From NCBI GenBank assembly GCA_046727955.1, contig JBKPDO010000422.1, forward strand, positions 1 to 28,354: a DNA stretch of 28,354 bases, written 5' to 3'. Source of the DNA: DASVXQ01 sp046727955. GTDB taxonomy: Bacteria > Actinomycetota > CALGFH01. Both the position numbers and the translations under genes were made by a program. The notes under the pieces are model-generated. The model saw only the letters and a list, made by a program, of their open reading frames with translations. It searched no databases and was not told the DNA's origin. Positions 23,683 to 28,354 of the stretch are shown here, in pieces; the first letter of the stretch is position 1, and each line of letters starts with the position of its first letter.

Positions 23683-24753
23683 TCAGGGTTGGAGTTGCTC
23701 GGGCAGGTCGAAGTGACGGAGGGCCTCCGGGGTGAGGAACACGGTGAGTTCTTCGATCTGGGTGCCGCGCAGGGTGAGCACGGTGACGCCGTGCGGCGTG
23801 AAGCTCCTCGTCGCCTCGTTCCAGGTGTAGGCGCCAAACGCCAGCTGGCCGTTCGCGCGGATAGGAATCAGGCGCCAGCGATCCACGCCCGCAAGCGGCC
23901 AGCCTCTGAGGAAGGCGGCGACCGCGTTGCGCCCGCCGTACCAGGTTGGCAGTGGCGGCATCGTCATCCTTGCATCGTCGGCCAGCATGGCGACGACCGC
24001 GTCGACGTCGTTGCGCTCCCACGCGGCGACATAGTGGTCCACGACGTCGCGCAGCGCGGCGTCGCCGAGGAAGCGCAGCGTCGCCTGCTGGCTCTGCTGG
24101 GGGAGCCGCTCGTCGACCGTCTTGTGAGCACGCTGCAGGGCGCTGTCCACCGAAGGCGGCGTCGTCTGGAGCGCCTCGGCGGTCTCGCGGGCCGAGAAGC
24201 CGAGCACGTCCCGCAGGATCAGCACGGCGCGCTGTCGCGCCGGCAGATGCTGCAGCGCCGCCAGAAAGGCGAGCTCGACGCCCTCGCGCTGCTCGTAGCG
24301 GGCCTCGGGGGTGGCCAGGCCGTCCTGGAGCCCAAGTTGCTCGTCGGGGTAGGGGTCCAGCCACACCGATTCGACCAGCGGCTCGCCTGGGCCGTCGTGG
24401 GGATCGGCGGCGGGTGCATAGTCGATCGGCAGCACCCGCTTGGGCCGTCGCTGGACGGCCTTCAAGCAGGCGTTGGTTGCGATCTTGTACAGCCAGGAGC
24501 GAAGCGAGCTTCGTTCCTCGAATCCGGGCAGCCCGCGCCAGGCGCGCAGCAGCACCTCCTGCAGTGCGTCCTCGGCATCGGGGACCGAGCCGAGCATCCG
24601 GTAGCAGTGGGCGTGGAGCTCGGCGCGGTAGGGCCCGATGAGCTGACCGTAGGCCTGCCCGTCACCCTGGCGGGCGGCCTGGAGCAACTCGCGCTCGTCA
24701 GGGGTCGACGCTATGCGAGCGGGGCTCGGCTTGCGCTCAGGCTGGGTCGTCAT
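23683..24753 (-). CDS. ECF RNA polymerase sigma factor, SigG-like, with SnoaL-like C-terminal domain
   Basis: A 356-residue sigma factor. Region 2 (about residues 30-100) includes YRMLGSVPDAEDALQEVLLR and FEERSSLRSWLYKIATNACL. Region 4 includes LPARQRAVLILRDVLGFSA and ETAEALQTTPPSVDSALQRA. A C-terminal SnoaL/NTF2-like domain (VDHYVAAWERNDVDAVVAML, later WYGGRNAVAAFL) follows. This architecture and length match the mycobacterial SigG-type sigma-70 group, where the fused NTF2-like domain is thought to modulate activity. No anti-sigma gene is adjacent. ATG 24753 overlaps the stop of the VOC gene (ATGA), indicating coupling with that gene. Confidence 0.92.
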   Translation of the reverse strand: MTTQPERKPSPARIASTPDERELLQAARQGDGQAYGQLIGPYRAELHAHCYRMLGSVPDAEDALQEVLLRAWRGLPGFEERSSLRSWLYKIATNACLKAVQRRPKRVLPIDYAPAADPHDGPGEPLVESVWLDPYPDEQLGLQDGLATPEARYEQREGVELAFLAALQHLPARQRAVLILRDVLGFSARETAEALQTTPPSVDSALQRAHKTVDERLPQQSQQATLRFLGDAALRDVVDHYVAAWERNDVDAVVAMLADDARMTMPPLPTWYGGRNAVAAFLRGWPLAGVDRWRLIPIRANGQLAFGAYTWNEATRSFTPHGVTVLTLRGTQIEELTVFLTPEALRHFDLPEQLQP

Positions 24754-25115
24754 CGCTTGGCCTGCCAGAACGCGATCTCGCCGCCGGCGGGGGTCACGAG
24801 GACACTGCGCCATCCCGCCGGGCCCTCGCGGGGCTCCAGCAACACCGATGCCCCCAGTCGGCACGCCCGCTCGGTGAGCGCCTCGACATCGTCGACGTCG
24901 ACGTAGGGCAGCCATAGGGGGCGCCGGGTGCCGCACTCGACGATGCCGCCACTGAACCCGCCCAGCTCGAGCGCATGGTAGGAGCCGGACCCGGCCTGGA
25001 CCCGCTCCGGGCGCCAGCCCAGGAGCCGCAAGTAGAACGCGCTGGCGCGCGCTAGGTTGCCGGTGTGCAGCTCCAGGTGCACGACCCGGCTGGGATGGGA
25101 TCCATTCATGCTCAT
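24750..25115 (-). CDS. VOC family (glyoxalase/bleomycin resistance-like) protein
   Basis: A single-domain vicinal-oxygen-chelate protein of ~121 residues: VVHLELHTGNLARASAFYLR with LLGW for the first beta-alpha-beta module, then LPYVDVDDVEALTERACRLG, ASVLLEPREGP and a C-terminal GGEIAFWQ. The His, Glu and Glu positions expected for metal binding are partly present (HLELH, GGEIAFWQ). VOC proteins may be isomerases, dioxygenases or drug-binding proteins; the activity is not predictable here. In-frame ATGs at 25130, 25115 and 25109 have no good Shine-Dalgarno. The stop overlaps the sigma factor start by 4 bp, and the SDR gene lies ~90 bp upstream on the same strand. Confidence 0.82.
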   Translation of the reverse strand: MSMNGSHPSRVVHLELHTGNLARASAFYLRLLGWRPERVQAGSGSYHALELGGFSGGIVECGTRRPLWLPYVDVDDVEALTERACRLGASVLLEPREGPAGWRSVLVTPAGGEIAFWQAKR

Positions 25116-25208
25116 AGCTGTTAGATCCATGTGGTATTCAGATCGCTCATCGTCGCACCCTCTTCCCTGTGGACGTCGCCTCATCCCGCTCATTGTGAGA
25201 GGAGGCCA

Positions 25209-25961
25209 TCACCCAACCGGATTGAGACCAGCGGGTGTGAGCAGGTAGGCGTCCTGGTCGTGGCTGGGGTCGATGGCGAGGTCGACGATGGTCTTGCCGA
25301 CCTGCTCCGGGGTGAGCGTCGGGCCCAGACCCTCCAGGAAGGTGGCGATGTCCACGCCCTCTCGCTTGGCGTAGGCGGCGACTCCGGTCGCGCCGAGGTC
25401 GGTGGCTGGTGTCAGCTTGGGGAGCACGGAGGTGAAGCGGATGCCGAGCGCCGCCCGCTCGGACTCGGCGGCGGCGTAGGCGGTGAGGAACCTGATAGTG
25501 GCCTTGGCGCCCGCGTAGCCGCCGCTGAGCGGCGAACCCTGCAGCGCGGCTCCGCTGGACAACGCGATGACCACGCTGCCCGGGTCGAGGGGAGCCAGCA
25601 GCGCCTCGCGGGTCCAGTGGAACGCGTGCTGGACGTCGACGTCCCAGGTGCGGCTGAACGTCTGCCAGGTGTGGTGGTGCAGCGGTCGCGACAGCGGGCT
25701 GACGCCAGCGTTGAGCACCAGCGTGCGCGGACGGTAGGCGTCGATGAGCTGGCCAGCGATGGTGGGGTCGGTCGCGTCGGCGGCCACAGGGGTGAACGTG
25801 TCGCCAAGCTGGCTGCGCAGCTCCTGGAGCCGGGCGTGGTCGCGGGCGACGCCGACGACGGTTGCGCCGGCTTGGGTGAGCGCGGTGGCGACGGCGCGGC
25901 CGAAGCCTCGGCTGGCGCCGGTGACGAGCGCTGTGGTTCCTGAGAGCTCCTGCAATGGCAT
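25209..25961 (-). CDS. Short-chain dehydrogenase/reductase (SDR)
   Basis: A complete 250-residue classical SDR. The cofactor motif TGASRGFG lies at residues 14-21, followed by the Asp-containing ADATDP, the NAG motif (LVLNAGVSPLSR), the catalytic Ser in ALSSGAALQGS, and Tyr-x-x-x-Lys as YAGAK. It should be an NAD(P)H-dependent oxidoreductase; the substrate is unknown. A strong Shine-Dalgarno (GAGGAGG) sits 6 bases before ATG 25961. It is probably the first gene of a minus-strand unit with the VOC protein and the SigG-like sigma factor; the 94-bp gap to the VOC gene leaves room for a separate promoter. Confidence 0.92.
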   Translation of the reverse strand: MPLQELSGTTALVTGASRGFGRAVATALTQAGATVVGVARDHARLQELRSQLGDTFTPVAADATDPTIAGQLIDAYRPRTLVLNAGVSPLSRPLHHHTWQTFSRTWDVDVQHAFHWTREALLAPLDPGSVVIALSSGAALQGSPLSGGYAGAKATIRFLTAYAAAESERAALGIRFTSVLPKLTPATDLGATGVAAYAKREGVDIATFLEGLGPTLTPEQVGKTIVDLAIDPSHDQDAYLLTPAGLNPVG

Positions 25962-26006
25962 TGTGGCCTCCTCTATGTGCTTGCCTGACGGGGGCTTGGT
26001 CTCCCC

Positions 26007-27542
26007 CTACTCACGTGCTGTCGGGTGCGGGACCCGGGGTCGGCGTGGTTCAAAGGCCTCCTGAGTGACGGGCGGCTGGGTCTCTTGGCGGCGGTGGGGC
26101 GCTGGGCTGGGAGCGGCGGCTCGCCTGGCGCCTTTGAGCAGCAGCAGCGCGGCCAGCAGCCCGATGGCGGGAAAGACCAGTGCGGCGGTGTAGCCGCTCT
26201 GGAAGCCCGCGGTGAGCGCGGCCGGTGGGGTGGCGCCGCCGGCGAGCAGGTCGGTGGTGCGCTGGACCGCGATGGTGGTCAGGATCGCCACGCCGAGCGA
26301 GCCGCCGATCTGCTGGGCGGTGTTGATCAGCCCGGAGGCCACCCCGGCCTGCCGCTCGGGGACGCCTTCCAGCGCGCCGATGGTGGAGACCGTCCAGGTG
26401 GCACCGATGCCGACGCCGAAGATGACCAGGCCCGGCAGCAGGTCCCAAAGGTAGTGGCCGTGCACGGGGATGCCGCGCAGCAGCACCAGCGAGACGATCA
26501 GCAGCCCCATGCCGGCGGCACCGATCAGGCGGGTTCCGGTGCGGGTGACCAGGGCCTGGGCGCCCAGCGAGCCTACGGCCGCGCTCAGCGACGCGGTCAA
26601 AAACGCCAGGCCCGCGTTCAGCGGGCTGTAGCCCAGGACCTGTTGGACGTACAGGGTGCCGACGATGAACACCGAGTAGGTGCTCATGCCGGCGGTCAGG
26701 CCCACCAGGTTGGCGCCGGCCAGCGCGCCGGTGCGGAAGATGCCAAGGGGCAGCAGCGGCCGCGCCGAGCGTGCCTCGATCGCCACGAACACCGCCACCA
26801 GCACGCCGGCGGCCACCAGCAGGCCGATCGTGCGGGCCGAGCCCCAGCCGTCGTTGGAGGTCTCCACGATCGCGTAGGTCAGCAGCACCAGCGCGGCGGT
26901 GACGGTGGCCGCGCCAGCCAGGTCGAAGCGCCGCGCCGCGCTGGTGTCGCGGCTGTCGGTGACGAACAAGGGGGTCAGGGCGACCACCAGCAGGCCGACT
27001 GGGACGTTGACGAAGAAGATCCACTGCCAGCCGACGCTGTCGGTCAGCACGCCGCCGAGCAGCAGCCCGGCGCTGCCGCCAAGGCCGCCGACGGCGCCCC
27101 AGATGCCCAGCGCCCGGTTGCGCTCGACGCCCTGCGGGAAGGTGGCCATGATGATCGCCAGGGCCGCCGGGGCCAGCAGCGCGGCGCCCAGTCCCTGCAG
27201 CGCCCGACCGGCGAGCAGCACGCCCGGCGCCCACGACAGGCCGGCCAGCAGGGACGCGCCGGCGAACAGGGCCGCGCCGGTCATGAACACCGTCCGGCGG
27301 CCGAGCAGGTCGGCGGTGCGGCCGCCCAGCAGCAGCAGCGCCCCGTAGGGGATGCCGTAGGCGCTGACGACCCAGGACAGGTCAGCCGCGCGGAAGCCGA
27401 GGTCGGCCTGGACCGACGGCAGCGCCGTGGTCAGGATCGCGATGTCCAGGATGGTCATGAAGAACGCGCTGCACAGCAGCCCCAGCGCCACCCAACGGCG
27501 GCGGTCAGGCGCAGCGGTACGGTCGGTTTGAGCTACGGTCAT
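26007..27542 (-). CDS. DHA2-family MFS drug efflux transporter
   Basis: A 511-residue integral membrane protein with 14 predicted hydrophobic segments, the topology of DHA2 (EmrB/QacA-type) proton antiporters. Family motifs: an N-terminal FFMTILDIAILTTALPSVQ, motif A GGRTADLLGRRTVF between segments 2 and 3, RALQGLGAALLAPAALAII in segment 4, and the motif-C-like GGSAGLLLGGVLTD in segment 5. The cytosolic C-terminal tail is Pro/Arg-rich. It probably exports a hydrophobic antibiotic or toxic compound from the cytoplasmic membrane. ATG 27542 follows a GGAG at 8 bases; the longer in-frame extension to 27803 is non-coding. Its end is 46 bp from the SDR start, so SDR, VOC and sigma could lie in the same transcript. 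Confidence 0.92.
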   Translation of the reverse strand: MTVAQTDRTAAPDRRRWVALGLLCSAFFMTILDIAILTTALPSVQADLGFRAADLSWVVSAYGIPYGALLLLGGRTADLLGRRTVFMTGAALFAGASLLAGLSWAPGVLLAGRALQGLGAALLAPAALAIIMATFPQGVERNRALGIWGAVGGLGGSAGLLLGGVLTDSVGWQWIFFVNVPVGLLVVALTPLFVTDSRDTSAARRFDLAGAATVTAALVLLTYAIVETSNDGWGSARTIGLLVAAGVLVAVFVAIEARSARPLLPLGIFRTGALAGANLVGLTAGMSTYSVFIVGTLYVQQVLGYSPLNAGLAFLTASLSAAVGSLGAQALVTRTGTRLIGAAGMGLLIVSLVLLRGIPVHGHYLWDLLPGLVIFGVGIGATWTVSTIGALEGVPERQAGVASGLINTAQQIGGSLGVAILTTIAVQRTTDLLAGGATPPAALTAGFQSGYTAALVFPAIGLLAALLLLKGARRAAAPSPAPHRRQETQPPVTQEAFEPRRPRVPHPTARE

Positions 27543-27747
27543 GCCGTCATCTCCGGCTCTCCCTCGTGTGTCGGCGGCTGTCCGACGCCCGGCCGCCCGC
27601 CCACCTCGCCCGAAGCGGAACGATGGATCGGGTGGGTCTGGGCGCCACCGGTCTAGAAATGCAGATCCGATCGGGGCCCGAGATCCATCGCGAACGCGCC
27701 GACAGACGCTGGCGGTCCCGCGGCGGGAACCGCTCGTTGCCTTGGGC

Positions 27748-28354
27748 TCAGCGTCGGAGGGGGGTCGGGCCGGTCGCGGCGAGGGTCTCGGCGACGGTGG
27801 CAAGGGCGAGCCGGGTGAGCCGTGACATGCGAAAGGTGTGGCCGCGGATCACGATGAGGCAGCCGACCGGGTGACCGTGGTGGACCAGGTCGAAGACCAC
27901 GCCGCGCTCGGGCATCCTCCACCGCACCAGCCCCGCGGCGACGAGCAGGTGCTCCCGCGCCAACGTGCGGCCTTGCTCGTCGAGGTGCAACAGGTCGCTG
28001 GTGTCAAGTGGCACGTCCTGGTCGCCGGCGTCGGCGATAGTGAGCATGCCGGCCTGGCCGGTTCGCTGGATCGCGACGCGGCGGGCGTCCAGGAGCCGGC
28101 GGATGCGTTCGGCGGCGATCTGGTCGGCGTTGTCCCCGTCGGCAGCGGCCTGCGCGACGGTGTTGAGCAGTCCGATCAGCTCAGCCTGCTCGTCGACGGC
28201 GAGGGTGAGCTGCCGGCGGCCACGTCCGGCCAGGCCGGCGGCAAGCCCGGTCGCCAGCAGCAGTGCGACGGTGATGACCTGGGCGGGCGAGTCGATGACC
28301 AGCGAATGGTAGGGCGTGGTGAGGAAGAAGTCGTAGGACAGGGCGGCGGCGATA
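27748..28354 (-). CDS. DUF4118/GAF-like sensor protein, N-terminus outside window
   Basis: The frame enters from the right edge, so the start is missing. The first visible residues (ALSYDFFLTTPYHSLVIDSP) are the loop of the DUF4118 (KdpD-type) four-helix membrane domain, followed by its last membrane segment (VITVALLLATGLAAGLAG). A coiled linker (LTLAVDEQAELIGLLNTVAQ) and a small alpha/beta domain resembling a degenerate GAF (RRVAIQRTG to VGCLIVIRG) follow, and the protein stops at 27748. No histidine-kinase HisKA/HATPase modules follow, so this is either a stand-alone sensor/antigen-type protein of this fold or a truncated kinase. About 205 bp separate it from the MFS gene. Confidence 0.7.
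   Translation of the reverse strand, partial: IAAALSYDFFLTTPYHSLVIDSPAQVITVALLLATGLAAGLAGRGRRQLTLAVDEQAELIGLLNTVAQAAADGDNADQIAAERIRRLLDARRVAIQRTGQAGMLTIADAGDQDVPLDTSDLLHLDEQGRTLAREHLLVAAGLVRWRMPERGVVFDLVHHGHPVGCLIVIRGHTFRMSRLTRLALATVAETLAATGPTPLRR

Noticed and set aside
22034..24364. A 776-codon open frame on the minus strand crossing the acylase, S4-domain and sigma factor genes
   Set aside because: Composition is Arg/Gly/Ala/Pro-rich without any family motif, and it overlaps three well-supported genes. High GC removes stop codons in this frame.
26025..27656. Long plus-strand frame (543 codons) opposite the MFS transporter
   Set aside because: Gln/Gly/Ala/Arg-rich shadow of transmembrane codons; the minus strand gives a complete 14-TMS transporter.

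Overview
The window comes from a high-GC actinobacterium. Supporting signs are the GC-saturated third codon positions, frequent GTG starts, a stand-alone Streptomyces-type (cysteine-free) ribosomal protein S4, a SigG-type ECF sigma factor with a SnoaL-like tail, and an AAA-LuxR (LAL) regulator. I cannot place it below phylum level. No tRNA, rRNA, CRISPR array or intact mobile element was seen.

Layout. 1-5.1 kb: a 5'-truncated small CxxC protein, a hemolysin III family membrane protein (-), a CorA-type divalent cation transporter (+), and a large LAL regulator (-) that converges on CorA across a strong inverted repeat. 5.2-6.1 kb: a gutted TetR gene that still has its operator-like palindrome, then a small unknown protein. 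6.1-10.0 kb: a decayed minus-strand catabolic and transport cluster. It holds a peptide-type substrate-binding lipoprotein fused in frame to its DppB permease, a DppC permease truncated into a mandelate racemase-type C-terminus, an alcohol dehydrogenase lacking its Rossmann domain, a possible ThDP-enzyme scrap, and (on +) an amidohydrolase C-terminus. 10.1-14.1 kb: an intact LacI regulator faces an intact three-gene operon: an amidohydrolase-2 protein, a cysteine dioxygenase-like cupin, and a histidine ammonia-lyase (HAL) homolog that lacks the Ala-Ser-Gly triad forming the MIO electrophile. Two tandem LacI-type operators sit at its promoter.

14.2-20.4 kb: phosphoglucomutase (+), rpsD (-) with a visible promoter and leader, a CooC/ParA-type ATPase truncated into a DUF2267 scrap (-), an M20 carbamoylase/allantoate amidohydrolase (-), and a secreted BNR/Asp-box protein (+). 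20.4-28.4 kb: a secreted penicillin-acylase family Ntn hydrolase (-), an Hsp15-like S4-domain protein (+), a probable minus-strand operon SDR - VOC - SigG-like sigma factor, a DHA2 (14-TMS) efflux pump (-), and a 5'-truncated DUF4118/GAF-like protein (-).

The most interesting part is 11.2-14.1 kb. A MIO-less HAL homolog with a thiol dioxygenase-like enzyme and an amidohydrolase, under LacI control, suggests catabolism of an imidazole- or thiol-containing amino acid derivative. Ergothionase is the known MIO-independent precedent in this fold. The substrate is inference. The second theme is the unusual density of genes broken by internal deletions (TetR, ADH, DppC/MR-MLE, SBP/DppB, amidohydrolase, ATPase/DUF2267) next to intact genes.
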